Below, one piece after another: positions 17,362 to 26,002 of a DNA stretch of 64,000 nucleotides; position 1 is the first letter of the stretch, and each line of letters opens with the position of its first letter. The stretch is from Afipia sp. GTDB lineage: Bacteria > Pseudomonadota > Alphaproteobacteria > Rhizobiales > Xanthobacteraceae. The translations under genes and the position numbers were made by a program. The DNA is taken from NCBI GenBank assembly GCA_024707075.1, contig JANQAK010000001.1, positions 1,324,001 to 1,388,000 on the forward strand, written 5' to 3'. The notes under the pieces are model-generated. The model was not told the origin of the DNA, did not search any database, and worked only from the letters and a program-made list of their open reading frames with translations.

Positions 17362-17760
17362 ATGAGAAAGTTCGTGGGCGGCGCAGTGGTTGCTGCCGCT
17401 CTTTCGTTTGCCGGCTGGATGTCGCTCGCACCCGCAAGCGCCGCTCCCCCGGCCAGAATAGCGTCGCCGGGCTATGACGCGCGGCTGGCCGAGGCCAAGC
17501 CGACCGATGTCAGCGCGCGCCGCCGCCACTATCGCCGTTACCGCTATTACCGGCCGTACTATTATCGGCCGTATTATCGGCCGTACTACCGGCCCTATTA
17601 CGGATATGGATACCGGCCTTACTATTACCGGCCTTATGGATATGGCTACGGTCCATATTATCGGCCTGCGTATTATCGGCCGTATGGTTATCCATACGGA
17701 TATGGACCCGGTTTCGGAATCGGCTTCGGACCGCGCTTTGGTTTCGGCTTCGGCTGGTAA
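17362..17760 (+). CDS. Secreted Tyr/Arg/Pro/Gly-rich low-complexity protein
   Basis: A 132-residue protein with a signal peptide (VGGAVVAAALSFAGWMSLA, cleavage ASA-AP near residue 28). A short spacer is followed by about 75 residues of tandem YRPYY-like units, which change towards PYGYGYG and then a Gly/Phe-rich end (FGIGFGPRFGFGFGW). The start has GGAGG six bases upstream. Such Tyr/Gly-rich tracts can be sticky or phase-separating, but the role here is unknown. The DNA itself is a degenerate tandem repeat (TATTACCGGCC-like units), so copy number may vary between strains. A strong terminator follows. Confidence 0.78.
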   Translation: MRKFVGGAVVAAALSFAGWMSLAPASAAPPARIASPGYDARLAEAKPTDVSARRRHYRRYRYYRPYYYRPYYRPYYRPYYGYGYRPYYYRPYGYGYGPYYRPAYYRPYGYPYGYGPGFGIGFGPRFGFGFGW

Positions 17761-17783
17761 GACCCACAGCAAGCGATCAACAA

Positions 17784-17820
17784 AAAAACAGGCGCTCGAA
17801 AGAGCGCCTGTTTTCTTTTG
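17784..17820. terminator. Bidirectional rho-independent terminator
   Basis: A perfect 13-base stem, AAAACAGGCGCTC / GAGCGCCTGTTTT, around the GAAA tetraloop, with an A-tract before and TTTTCTTTT after. It serves the + strand secreted-protein gene and the convergent leuC. Confidence 0.92.
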
Positions 17821-17842
17821 TGCTCGCGTTGAACGAAGCGCG

Positions 17843-19255
17843 TTATGCGGATCGCCACTCGCGGATGTCGACGAAGTGTCCGGCGATCGCGGCGGCCGCG
17901 GCCATCGCGGGCGACACCAGATGGGTGCGGCCCTTGAAGCCCTGACGGCCTTCGAAGTTGCGGTTCGAGGTCGAGGCGCAGCGTTCTTCCGGCGACAGCT
18001 TGTCGGGATTCATCGCAAGGCACATCGAGCAGCCCGGCTCGCGCCATTCGAAACCGGCCTTGATGAAGATCTTGTCGAGGCCTTCGGCTTCCGCCTGTTC
18101 CTTCACGAGACCCGAGCCCGGCACGATCATCGCATTGAGATTGCCGTTGACGGTGTGACCGGCGATGACTTTCGCGGCGGCGCGCAGATCCTCGATACGT
18201 CCGTTGGTGCAGGAGCCGATGAAGACGCGGTCGAGCCTGATGTCGGTGATCTTCGTGCCGGCCTTGAGGCCCATGTACTCGAGCGCACGCTGCTTCGACA
18301 GGCGCTTGGCTTCGTCCTCGATCTTCGCAGGGTCGGGTACCATACCTGAAATCGACACCACGTCTTCCGGCGAGGTGCCCCACGTCACGATCGGCGGCAG
18401 CTTGGCCGCATCGAGCCTGATCTCGGCATCGAAATGCGCGCCGTCATCGGTGCGCAGCGTGTCCCAGTAACGCACGGCGGCATCCCAGTTGGCGCCGTTC
18501 GGCGCCATCGGGCGGCCTTTCAGGAATTCATAGGCCTTCTCGTCAGGCGCGATCAGGCCGGCGCGCGCGCCGCCTTCGATCGACATGTTGCAAACCGTCA
18601 TGCGGCCTTCCACCGACAGCGAGCGGATCGCTTCGCCGGCGTATTCCAGCACGTAGCCGGTGCCGCCTGCGGTGCCGATCTCGCCGATGATCGCGAGGAT
18701 GATGTCCTTCGCGGTGACGCCGTCCGGCAATTTGCCGTCGACGGTGGCGCGCATGTTTTTCGCCTTCTTCTGGATCAGGGTCTGCGTGGCGAGCACATGC
18801 TCGACCTCCGACGTGCCGATGCCGTGCGCAAGCGCGCCGAACGCCCCGTGCGTCGAGGTGTGGCTGTCGCCGCAGACGATGGTCGTGCCGGGCAGGGTGA
18901 ACCCTTGCTCCGGGCCGATGACGTGGACGATGCCCTGACGCTTGTCGAATTCGTTGAAGTATTCGACGCCGAACTCGCGCGCATTCTCCGCGAGCGCTGC
19001 GATCTGCTCGGCGCTTTCCGGGTCGGGATTGGGCTTCGAACGGTCGGTGGTAGGAACGTTGTGATCGACCACGGCGAGGGTCTTCTTCGGCGCGCGAACC
19101 TTGCGGCCGGTGGTGCGCAGCCCTTCGAACGCCTGCGGCGAAGTGACCTCATGGACAAGATGGCGGTCGATGTAGAGCAGGCAGGTGCCGTCATCGGCCT
19201 CATGAACCAGATGATCGTTCCATATCTTGTCGTACAGCGTGGTCGCTTTGGCCAT
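17843..19255 (-). CDS. leuC: 3-isopropylmalate dehydratase, large subunit
   Basis: Large, iron-sulfur subunit of isopropylmalate isomerase, acting with LeuD. The protein has 470 residues. The three [4Fe-4S] cysteines are visible: C349 in [12 protein letters not shown], and C409 and C412 in [12 protein letters not shown]. The catalytic region [19 protein letters not shown] is intact. The start [12 protein letters not shown] is the standard N-terminus. It ends at a strong terminator. Upstream lies a GC-rich hairpin (19290-19320) whose T tract faces away from the gene. Confidence 0.97.
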   Translation of the reverse strand: MAKATTLYDKIWNDHLVHEADDGTCLLYIDRHLVHEVTSPQAFEGLRTTGRKVRAPKKTLAVVDHNVPTTDRSKPNPDPESAEQIAALAENAREFGVEYFNEFDKRQGIVHVIGPEQGFTLPGTTIVCGDSHTSTHGAFGALAHGIGTSEVEHVLATQTLIQKKAKNMRATVDGKLPDGVTAKDIILAIIGEIGTAGGTGYVLEYAGEAIRSLSVEGRMTVCNMSIEGGARAGLIAPDEKAYEFLKGRPMAPNGANWDAAVRYWDTLRTDDGAHFDAEIRLDAAKLPPIVTWGTSPEDVVSISGMVPDPAKIEDEAKRLSKQRALEYMGLKAGTKITDIRLDRVFIGSCTNGRIEDLRAAAKVIAGHTVNGNLNAMIVPGSGLVKEQAEAEGLDKIFIKAGFEWREPGCSMCLAMNPDKLSPEERCASTSNRNFEGRQGFKGRTHLVSPAMAAAAAIAGHFVDIREWRSA

Positions 19256-19289
19256 TTTCGTCGTCCGGATTGGTGTTTGCGGCCCCCTG

Positions 19290-19320
19290 AGGCCGCCGGG
19301 TAGCTTGGGGCGGCCTTTTT
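19290..19320 (+). promoter_or_regulatory. GC-rich hairpin with T tract in the leuC leader region
   Basis: The stem AGGCCGCC / GGCGGCCT has an 11-base loop, followed on the + strand by TTTTTA. It lies 35-65 bases upstream of the leuC start. On the + strand it looks like a terminator, yet no + strand gene ends here. On the minus strand it would be a 5' leader hairpin without a T tract. Its role is uncertain. Confidence 0.35.
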
Positions 19321-19348
19321 ACTCGCTTAAGGCGGAAGGGGAAAGTAT

Positions 19349-19425
19349 CCTAGTGTCCTGAATCCGAAGTTCGCCTCATTTTGCAGCGCGTTCCATAGCG
19401 AACTTCGGATTCAAAAGGACACTAG
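19349..19425. repeat. Long bulged hairpin 1
   Basis: The left arm CTAGTGTCCTGAATCCGAAG, continuing TTCGC, is exactly complementary to the right arm 19398-19425 except for a 3-base insertion (AAA) in the right arm. A loop of about 23 bases separates the arms. It sits immediately before a second hairpin of the same design. Confidence 0.8.
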
Positions 19426-19437
19426 AAATTATAGGTT

Positions 19438-19514
19438 CTGGTGTGGCTTTGGTTCGCAAGTCCGCAAATGGACGTGCTGAGAAGATGTTGCGGACTTGCG
19501 AACCACCACACCAG
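19438..19514. repeat. Long bulged hairpin 2
   Basis: The left arm begins CTGGTGTGGCTTTGGTTCGC and continues AAGTCCGCAA. The right arm 19488-19514 is its complement apart from a 3-base bulge (CTT in the left arm). The loop is about 20 bases. It has the same size and architecture as the preceding hairpin but a different sequence. It ends 29 bases before the VOC gene. Confidence 0.8.
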
Positions 19515-19543
19515 CCACATAATAGCTTACGCAGGATCGCACA

Positions 19544-19957
19544 ATGTCCGCACGTCCGCCGGTTGCGCCCTATCTGACCGTCTCGCCGGCCGCCGGTGCG
19601 ATCGCCTTCTATACCGCCGCCTTCGACGCCAAGCAGAAGGCGCTGATGCCCGCGCTGGACGGGCTGCGCATCCTGCACTGCGAGCTTGAGATCAACGGCG
19701 GCCCGCTGTTCCTGTCCGACGCGTTCCCCGAATTCGGCACGGCGCGCACGCCTCTGCCCGGCGAGCCGGTGACGATGTCGGTCAGCCTTGAATTTCCGAC
19801 CGGCGAGAAGGTGGATGAGGTCTTCGAGCGGGCCACGAAACTGGGCGCGAAAGGTGAGGTGAGCCCGACTTATTCGTTCTGGGGTACGCGCACCGCGATC
19901 ATCCGCGATCCGTTCGGCCATCGCTGGATCATGAACGGGCCGCTGTCGCAAAAGTAA
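19544..19957 (+). CDS. VOC-superfamily protein (PhnB/glyoxalase-like)
   Basis: A 137-residue protein of the vicinal-oxygen-chelate fold, PhnB-like subgroup. It starts PPVAPYLTVSPAAGAIAFYTAAFDA, typical of this group (shown in part). The DGLRILHCELEINGGPLFLSD strand and the C-terminal DPFGHRWIMNGPLSQ block follow. The PhnB group is mostly of unknown biochemistry, so no substrate can be given. It stands alone, with two large hairpins upstream and a terminator downstream that it shares with the convergent rplS operon. Confidence 0.87.
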   Translation: MSARPPVAPYLTVSPAAGAIAFYTAAFDAKQKALMPALDGLRILHCELEINGGPLFLSDAFPEFGTARTPLPGEPVTMSVSLEFPTGEKVDEVFERATKLGAKGEVSPTYSFWGTRTAIIRDPFGHRWIMNGPLSQK

Positions 19958-19993
19958 TTGCTGCAAACAGCGATAATAGAAATCGTGGCAAAA

Positions 19994-20024
19994 GAAAAAG
20001 CGCGGTGAGGACACCGCGCTTTCT
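19994..20024 (-). terminator. Terminator of the rplS operon
   Basis: An 11-base stem, AAAGCGCGGTG / CACCGCGCTTT, with the loop AGGA. On the minus strand it is followed by TTTTTCTTTT. It lies 28 bases after the rplS stop and may also stop the VOC gene transcript. Confidence 0.85.
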
Positions 20025-20051
20025 GAATTCAAGCACCTGAGCGCAGCGCGA

Positions 20052-20450
20052 TTACGCGCCGGAAGCTGCCTTCGGCGCTTCCTTTTCGCGATTGTCCTGC
20101 TTCTCGACGATACGCGCCGACTTGCCGCGCAGACCGCGCAGATAATACAGCTTGGCGCGACGCACCTTGCCGCGGCGCACGAGCTTGATCGAGTCGATCA
20201 TCGGTGAATAGACCGGAAACACGCGCTCCACGCCTTCGCCGTAGGAAATCTTGCGGACGGTGAAGCTCTCGTGGATGCCGCCGCCGTGACGGCCGATGCA
20301 GACGCCTTCATAGGCCTGCACGCGCGAACGCTCGCCTTCGACGACCTTGACGTTGACGATCACGGTGTCGCCCGGTCCGAAATCGGGAACGGTCTTCCCG
20401 GCGGAAAGTTTTTCGAGCTGCTCTTTGTCGAGCTCTTGAATGATGTCCAT
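20052..20450 (-). CDS. rplS: 50S ribosomal protein L19
   Basis: Ribosomal protein at the interface of the 30S and 50S subunits. The protein has 132 residues. The family core is clear: [20 protein letters not shown] (start), [41 protein letters not shown] basic/acidic tail ([16 protein letters not shown]) extends the C-terminus, as is common in alphaproteobacteria. It is the last gene of the ffh-rpsP-rimM-trmD-rplS run, about 100 bases after trmD, and is followed by a strong terminator. Confidence 0.97.
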   Translation of the reverse strand: MDIIQELDKEQLEKLSAGKTVPDFGPGDTVIVNVKVVEGERSRVQAYEGVCIGRHGGGIHESFTVRKISYGEGVERVFPVYSPMIDSIKLVRRGKVRRAKLYYLRGLRGKSARIVEKQDNREKEAPKAASGA

Positions 20451-20552
20451 CGCAAAACTCCATCGGCGGCGCGCCCGGAAGGGGCTGCGCGGAAATTCGT
20501 ATCCAGCACGTGCACGGATTGGGCGGTCGTATACGACATCACCGGCGGGTTG

Positions 20553-21299
20553 TCACCCTTTCGTCGTGTTTTTTGGCGGCTTCGCGGTCGTGTTTTGGGC
20601 GTTTTTGGCCGCCCAGAGGTCTGGCCTGCGGGATTGTGTCAGCGCCTCGGCCTCGGCCTGCCGCCAGGCCTCGATCCGGGCGTGGTCGCCGGAGACCAGA
20701 ATGTCGGGAATCGGCCGGTCCTCGAAGATCTGGGGCCGGGTGTACTGGGGGTATTCCAGGAGGCCGTCCGAGAAACTCTCGTCGGTTCCGGAGCTTAGCT
20801 TGCCCATCACCCCCGGCAGAAGCCGCACGCAGGCGTCTATCAGGGCCATGGCGGCGATTTCGCCGCCCGAGAGCACATAGTCCCCCACCGAGATTTCCTC
20901 GAGCTGGCGGGCCTCGATGACCCGCTGGTCGATGCCCTCGAACCGGCCGCAGACGATCAGCGGACCCGGTCCGGCGGCGAGTTCCACGACCCGCTGCTGG
21001 GTCAATGGCCGACCGCGGGGACTCATCAGCAGGCGCGGGCGATCCGGGCCGATATTCGCGGCGTCGATGGCGGCTGCCAGCACATCGGCGCGCAGCACCA
21101 TGCCGGGTCCACCACCGGCCGGCGTGTCATCGACGCTGCGGTGTTTGTCGGTGGCGGCGTCGCGGATGTCGCGCGCCTCCAGGGCCCACACGCCCGACGC
21201 CAGCGCCTTGCCTGCGAGGCTGATGCCGAGCGGGCCGGGAAACATCTCCGGAAACAGCGTGAGCACAGTGGCGCGCCACATGGTTTGGTCCTGTTTCAA
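20553..21299 (-). CDS. trmD: tRNA (guanine-N1-)-methyltransferase
   Basis: Methylates G37 of tRNAs with SAM, preventing +1 frameshifts. The protein has 248 residues. The trefoil-knot SAM site is visible as [24 protein letters not shown] and [15 protein letters not shown]. The [22 protein letters not shown] segment (in part) and the [17 protein letters not shown] substrate region are intact. The longer start [20 protein letters not shown] is used; the ATG six codons later is possible. It lies 10 bases after rimM in the conserved operon. The C-terminal tail is rich in Thr/Lys/Asn. Confidence 0.96.
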   Translation of the reverse strand: MKQDQTMWRATVLTLFPEMFPGPLGISLAGKALASGVWALEARDIRDAATDKHRSVDDTPAGGGPGMVLRADVLAAAIDAANIGPDRPRLLMSPRGRPLTQQRVVELAAGPGPLIVCGRFEGIDQRVIEARQLEEISVGDYVLSGGEIAAMALIDACVRLLPGVMGKLSSGTDESFSDGLLEYPQYTRPQIFEDRPIPDILVSGDHARIEAWRQAEAEALTQSRRPDLWAAKNAQNTTAKPPKNTTKG

Positions 21300-21309
21300 C
21301 CAGCTTTAT

Positions 21310-21843
21310 TTAGATGTCCGCGTCCTGCGGTGAATCACCGTCGATTTCCGGCGGCATCACGATCACCACATGGCCTTCGGCCAGATCGACGGTGGGCACC
21401 ACTGCGTCGGTGAACGGCAGCAGCAATGTTGGACCGGACGGCGGCGCGATCTCGATAATGTCGCCCGCGCCGAAATTATGGAGCGCGAGAACTTTTCCGA
21501 TCGCTGCGCCCGCGTCATCGATGGCGCGCAACCCGATCAGGTCGGCATGGTAATATTCGCCCGCTTCCGCGGGCGGCAGCTTGTCACGGGCGATGTAAAG
21601 TTCGATGCCGTTGACGCGTTCGGCATCCTCGCGCGTCGCGATGCCCTTGAGCACCGCGACCAGATGATCCTTGGCGATGCGGGCGCGCACCACTTCAAAC
21701 TGGCGCGCGCCGTCCTTGCTCGACAGCGGCCCGTAGTCGATGACCGCCATCGGATCTTCGGTGAAGGGCCACAACTTCACTTCGCCGCGCACGCCATGCG
21801 CGGCGCCGATTCGTGCAACGCAGATGCGCGTGTCGCGCGTCAC
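21310..21843 (-). CDS. rimM: Ribosome maturation factor RimM
   Basis: Binds S19 and the 3' domain of the 30S subunit during assembly. The protein has 177 residues. The N-terminal motif [21 protein letters not shown] is characteristic (in part), and the C-terminal PRC-barrel region contains [17 protein letters not shown] and [17 protein letters not shown]. The C-terminus is acidic ([10 protein letters not shown]). It lies between rpsP (6 bases) and trmD (10 bases), so it is translationally linked to both. Confidence 0.96.
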   Translation of the reverse strand: MTRDTRICVARIGAAHGVRGEVKLWPFTEDPMAVIDYGPLSSKDGARQFEVVRARIAKDHLVAVLKGIATREDAERVNGIELYIARDKLPPAEAGEYYHADLIGLRAIDDAGAAIGKVLALHNFGAGDIIEIAPPSGPTLLLPFTDAVVPTVDLAEGHVVIVMPPEIDGDSPQDADI

Positions 21844-21849
21844 TTAAGG

Positions 21850-22188
21850 TCAGGCAGCAGGCTTCGCGGCGGCTTCGGCGTTGGCCTTGCGCTCCTTGCG
21901 CGGCACGGCCTTCTCCGGGTTCTTGCGCGGCTCGCGCTTCTTGACGCCGGCGGCATCGAGGAAGCGCAACACGCGGTCCGACGGCTGCGCGCCCTTGGCA
22001 AGCCATGCCTTGACCTTGTCGAGGTCGAGCTTGAGGCGGGCTTCGTTGTCTTTCGGTAGCAGCGGGTTGAAGTGGCCGAGACGCTCGATGAAGCGGCCGT
22101 CGCGCGGAAAGCGCGAGTCGGCGACGACGACGTGATAGACCGGACGCTTCTTGGTGCCTGCGCGGGCGAGGCGGATAACGACTGACAT
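21850..22188 (-). CDS. rpsP: 30S ribosomal protein S16
   Basis: Small-subunit protein needed for 30S assembly. The protein has 112 residues. The core [38 protein letters not shown] (in part) and [20 protein letters not shown] are diagnostic. The C-terminal extension ([17 protein letters not shown]) is Ala/Lys-rich, as usual in this group. It is preceded by ffh with a 44-base gap. Confidence 0.97.
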   Translation of the reverse strand: MSVVIRLARAGTKKRPVYHVVVADSRFPRDGRFIERLGHFNPLLPKDNEARLKLDLDKVKAWLAKGAQPSDRVLRFLDAAGVKKREPRKNPEKAVPRKERKANAEAAAKPAA

Positions 22189-22232
22189 TCTTTTCTCCGT
22201 TGATGTGTTCGAATGATGTGAAACTGGTTGCG

Positions 22233-23747
22233 TTATTTCTTCTTGCCGATGCCCGGAAATCCGCCGAGGCCCGGCAATGTCGGTTTTCCAAGACTTGGAA
22301 GGCCCGGAAAATCTTTCGGCAGCGAAGGTGCTCCTTGCGGAATTCCGCCCGGCATCTTCGCCGCAAGTTCTTTCATGGCATCGGCTGACGGCATGCCGCC
22401 TCCGCCGAAGCCCATCGCCTGCGCCATGCCCGCCAGCGGGCCGCGCTTGCCCTGACCCATGGCCTTCATCATGTCGGCCATGTTCCGGTGCATCTTGAGC
22501 AGCTTGTTGACTTCCTCGACCTTGAGGCCAGCGCCGGCGGCGATCCTCTTTTTACGGCTGGCCTTGAGGATGTCGGGATTCTTGCGCTCCTCGCGCGTCA
22601 TGGAATCGATCACGGCCATCTGCCGCTTGACGACCCTGTCGTCGAGATTCGCAGCGGCGATCTGATTTTTCATCTTGGCGATGCCGGGCATCATGCCCAT
22701 CAGCCCGCCGAGGCCGCCCATGGTTTGCATCTGCGCGAGCTGATCGCGCAGGTCGGCAAGATCGAACTTGCCCTTGCGCATTTTCTCCGCGACGCGCGCG
22801 GCTTTCTCGGCGTCGATATGCGCGGCGGCTTTTTCGACCAGCGACACCACGTCGCCCATGCCGAGGATACGGCCGGCGATACGCGAGGGATGAAAATCCT
22901 CCAGTGCGTCGGTCTTCTCACCCGTGCCGATCAGCTTGATCGGCTTGCCGGTGACCGCGCGCATCGAGAGTGCGGCGCCGCCGCGTCCGTCACCGTCGAC
23001 GCGCGTCAGCACGATGCCGGTGAGACCGACGCGCTGATCGAACGCGCGGGCGAGATTAACGGCGTCCTGACCGGTCAGCGAGTCGGCGACCAGCAGCACT
23101 TCATGCGGGTTCGCAGCGGTTTTCACCTCCGCCGCTTCCGTCATCATCTCTTCGTCGAGCGTGGTGCGGCCCGCGGTATCGAGCAGCACGATGTCGTAGC
23201 CGCCGAGCTTCGCCGCTTGAAGCGCGCGCTGCGCAATCTGCACCGGCTTCTGTCCCGCGACGATGGGCAGCGTCTCGACAGAAAGGTCGCGGCCGAGCAC
23301 GGCGAGCTGTTCCTGAGCCGCCGGCCGATAGACGTCGAGCGACGCCATCAGGACTTTTTTCTTGTCGCGCTGGGTGAGGCGGCGCGCCAGCTTCGCGGTG
23401 GTGGTGGTTTTGCCGGAGCCTTGCAAGCCGACCATCATGATCGCGACGGGCGCGGGCGCGTTGAGATCAATCTGCTGGCCGTCGGAGCCGAGCGTTGCAA
23501 CAAGCTCGTCATGGACGATCTTCACGACCATCTGGCCGGGCGTCACCGACTTGACGACGGTGGCGCCGATGGCCTGCTCGCGAACCTTGTCGATGAAGGA
23601 GCGGACCACGTCGAGGGCGACGTCGGCTTCCAGCAGCGCGCGGCGCACCTCGCGCATGGCGGCATCGACGTCTGCTTCCGACAGCGCACCGCGCCGCGTC
23701 AGCCGATCGAGTATGCCTCCGAGCTTTTCCGACAGATTGTCGAACAT
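22233..23747 (-). CDS. ffh: Signal recognition particle protein Ffh
   Basis: GTPase of the SRP, which delivers ribosomes making inner-membrane proteins to FtsY. The protein has 504 residues, made of an N domain, a G domain with the P-loop [38 protein letters not shown], and a methionine-rich M domain ([33 protein letters not shown]). The C-terminal tail is Gly/Pro/Leu-rich and repetitive ([20 protein letters not shown]), a feature seen in other alphaproteobacterial Ffh proteins. It is first in the operon with rpsP, rimM, trmD and rplS. I could not find the SRP RNA or ftsY in the window. Confidence 0.97.
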   Translation of the reverse strand: MFDNLSEKLGGILDRLTRRGALSEADVDAAMREVRRALLEADVALDVVRSFIDKVREQAIGATVVKSVTPGQMVVKIVHDELVATLGSDGQQIDLNAPAPVAIMMVGLQGSGKTTTTAKLARRLTQRDKKKVLMASLDVYRPAAQEQLAVLGRDLSVETLPIVAGQKPVQIAQRALQAAKLGGYDIVLLDTAGRTTLDEEMMTEAAEVKTAANPHEVLLVADSLTGQDAVNLARAFDQRVGLTGIVLTRVDGDGRGGAALSMRAVTGKPIKLIGTGEKTDALEDFHPSRIAGRILGMGDVVSLVEKAAAHIDAEKAARVAEKMRKGKFDLADLRDQLAQMQTMGGLGGLMGMMPGIAKMKNQIAAANLDDRVVKRQMAVIDSMTREERKNPDILKASRKKRIAAGAGLKVEEVNKLLKMHRNMADMMKAMGQGKRGPLAGMAQAMGFGGGGMPSADAMKELAAKMPGGIPQGAPSLPKDFPGLPSLGKPTLPGLGGFPGIGKKK

Positions 23748-24025
23748 CGCCGCAGTGTATCCCGTTGCTCATGTCCCGGTGGGGACGTGAAATTCCAAAC
23801 ACGTTTACGCCCGAGGGCGCACAGCGCTGTCGGGCGTTGGCCTCCGGCATCCTGTGCCGGGCGGCGGGTCGAAAAGAACGTCTTTTCGAGAAGTTGGGCG
23901 GTTAAACCCCCGGAAGCCCGGAAAGTCAACAAAAGTCGGCAAAAACAGCAGTTATGAGGCGATTGTGAAGGCCGGTTCCGGGCCTTCCTCTTGCCGAAAC
24001 ACGCCGTTTCAGGTCATTCCGGGCC

Positions 24026-25090
24026 ATGAAGGTTACCCGCCGCCGTGTTTTTGGCCTGCTCGCAGCCGCTGTCGCCGTCATCGGCCTGCCGCCCGTCTGG
24101 ATCTCCCGCATGAAAACCTATGTCGGCCCAAAGTCCGATCATTTCGACGGCACCACCTTCTTCGATCCCGACGGCGCGCCGCCGAAAAAGCTCTGGGAGG
24201 TGCTGCGCTGGCAGTTTGGGGGCGACCGGAAGCGGCAGGTGTGGCCCGAGCGCGCGCCGAGCGGGCATTCGGATACACCACCGCCGCAGGTGAATGGCGG
24301 CAAGGTGCGGCTGTCCTATGTCGGCCATGTGAGCTGGCTGATCCAGACCGCCGGGCTGAATATCCTGATCGATCCGGTCTGGTCGGAGCGCGCGTCGCCG
24401 GTGAGCTTCGCAGGACCGAAGCGGGTCAACGATCCCGGCATCGCGTTCGAACATCTGCCGCCGATCGACGTGGTGCTGGTCTCGCACGGCCACTACGACC
24501 ATCTCGACATGCGCACCCTGTCGAAGCTCGCGGCAAAATTCTCGCCGCGAGTCATTACCCCGCTCGGCAACGACACCACGATAGCATCGAACGACGCTTC
24601 CATTCGCGCCGAAGCGTTCGACTGGAACGATCGCGTCGAAATCGGCAACGGCGTCGCGGTGTCGCTGGTCGCAACAAGGCACTGGACCGCGCGCGGGCTG
24701 TTCGACCGCAACAAGGCGCTGTGGGCGAGCTTCGTGCTGGAGACGCCGGCGGGAAAAATCTATGTCGTCTGCGATTCGGGCTACGGCACCGGCGCGCATT
24801 TCCGCCGCGTGGGCGAGGCGCATGGGCCGTTGCGCGCGGCGATCCTGCCGATCGGCGCCTACGAGCCGCGCTGGTTCATGCACGACCAGCACATGAATCC
24901 CGAGGATGCCGTAAAGGCGCTGGCCGATTGCGGGGCCGAGATGGCGCTGGCGCATCATCACGGCACGTTTCAATTGACGGACGAAGCGATCGACGCGCCG
25001 GTCAACGATCTGGCTGCGGCTCTCGACGCCGCCGCCGTCGCGCGGGAAAAGTTTATCGTGCTGAAACCCGGCCAGGTGTTCGAGATTTGA
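24026..25090 (+). CDS. Metallo-beta-lactamase-fold hydrolase (NAPE-PLD / UlaG-like)
   Basis: A 354-residue metal-dependent hydrolase. An N-terminal basic-hydrophobic segment (VTRRRVFGLLAAAVAVIGLP) could be a membrane anchor or a Tat-like signal, since paired arginines precede the hydrophobic run. The zinc motif SHGHYDHLD is present with H154, H156, D158 and H159. Further ligands are likely in ATRHWTARG, CDSGYG and AHHHGTF. The order resembles N-acyl-phosphatidylethanolamine phospholipase D-like proteins, so a lipid or phosphodiester substrate is possible but not shown. It is monocistronic, with a family D repeat downstream. Confidence 0.88.
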   Translation: MKVTRRRVFGLLAAAVAVIGLPPVWISRMKTYVGPKSDHFDGTTFFDPDGAPPKKLWEVLRWQFGGDRKRQVWPERAPSGHSDTPPPQVNGGKVRLSYVGHVSWLIQTAGLNILIDPVWSERASPVSFAGPKRVNDPGIAFEHLPPIDVVLVSHGHYDHLDMRTLSKLAAKFSPRVITPLGNDTTIASNDASIRAEAFDWNDRVEIGNGVAVSLVATRHWTARGLFDRNKALWASFVLETPAGKIYVVCDSGYGTGAHFRRVGEAHGPLRAAILPIGAYEPRWFMHDQHMNPEDAVKALADCGAEMALAHHHGTFQLTDEAIDAPVNDLAAALDAAAVAREKFIVLKPGQVFEI

Positions 25091-25111
25091 AGGCGGCGAC
25101 GTAATACATTT

Positions 25112-25230
25112 GTCATTGCCGGGCATAGCCGTTCAAATAACGGCGTCGCTTCCGCTCGCCTATGCCCGGCAATCCATCTATTAAAATAGAAATTTTTCAG
25201 ATGGATGCCCGGGTCAAGCCCGGGCATGAC
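25112..25230. repeat. Palindromic intergenic repeat, family D (longer copy)
   Basis: GTCATTGCCGGGCATAGC, then CTATGCCCGGCAATCCATC, an A/T core, then GATGGATGCCCGGGTCAAGC and GGGCATGAC. It contains two nested palindromes. It shares ends with the copy at 14745-14823. Confidence 0.8.
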
Positions 25231-25269
25231 GATTGAGTGTGTTGAAACCGTTCGTGGTTGCGAGCTTAC

Positions 25270-25971
25270 TTACTGCGCTTTCGGCTTCAACTCGTAGGAC
25301 ACGCTCACCGTCACCCGCAGCGTTTCTTCGCCCTGCGCGACTGGCGCGGAGGCCGCGATGCCCGCCGCCATTTTGCGGTAGGGGATCGGACCCGGCGCGG
25401 TTTCTTCCGAAATGCTGATCGGTGCGCCGACCGCGACGTTCGCCGCCTGCGCGTAAATATCCGCCTTGCGCCTGGCGTCGGCGATCGCCTCGGAGCGTGC
25501 CTCGTCTAGCAGCTTCGACGCCTTTGAGACCATGAAGCTGATGCCGCTGATCTCGTTGGCGCCGGAGCCCACCAGAATGTCGATGGTGTCGGCGACCTTG
25601 GTGATGTCGCGGATGGTGACGGTGACGCGGTTGCTGGCGCGGTAGCCGACGATCTGGAACGGCGCGTTGGCGTTGCGGCCCGGCGCGCTTTGCGGCGACA
25701 GCGACAGCCGCGAGGTCTGGAAATCCTTTTCCGCGATGCCGGCGTTTTTCAACGCCAGCAGCACGATACCCATCGCCTTGTTGTTGGCTTCGGACGCTTC
25801 GCGCGCTGTCTTCGCTTCCGTGGTGACGCCGCTGTCGATCTGCGCCAGATCAGGCGGTACCGAAATCGTCGCCTCGCCGTTCACTGAGATCGTCGGCGTC
25901 GTTGTCTGCCCGAACGCGGATGAGGCCGTGATGGCAAGAGCGATGGCAGCGATGAGAGTGCGGACGCGCAT
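25270..25971 (-). CDS. SIMPL domain-containing (DUF541) periplasmic protein
   Basis: A 233-residue protein with a cleavable signal peptide (RTLIAAIALAITASSAFG, then Q) followed by one SIMPL domain. The typical start SVNGEATISVPPDLAQIDSGV (in part), KDFQTSRLSLSPQ and GYRASNRVTVTIRD stretches, and ISFMVSKASKLLDEARSEAI are present. SIMPL proteins are periplasmic or membrane-associated and are linked to oxidative or envelope stress in some bacteria, without a settled activity. It lies 31 bases after the broken GyrI-like gene on the same strand, so they may be co-transcribed. Confidence 0.9.
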   Translation of the reverse strand: MRVRTLIAAIALAITASSAFGQTTTPTISVNGEATISVPPDLAQIDSGVTTEAKTAREASEANNKAMGIVLLALKNAGIAEKDFQTSRLSLSPQSAPGRNANAPFQIVGYRASNRVTVTIRDITKVADTIDILVGSGANEISGISFMVSKASKLLDEARSEAIADARRKADIYAQAANVAVGAPISISEETAPGPIPYRKMAAGIAASAPVAQGEETLRVTVSVSYELKPKAQ

Positions 25972-26002
25972 TCTGGAACTCCGGATTTACTTGAGCGGCA
26001 AT

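Noticed and set aside
17520..17760. Tandem DNA repeat as a CRISPR or minisatellite
   Set aside because: The units lie in frame inside a signal-peptide-bearing gene and vary at codon level. There are no spacers and no cas genes.
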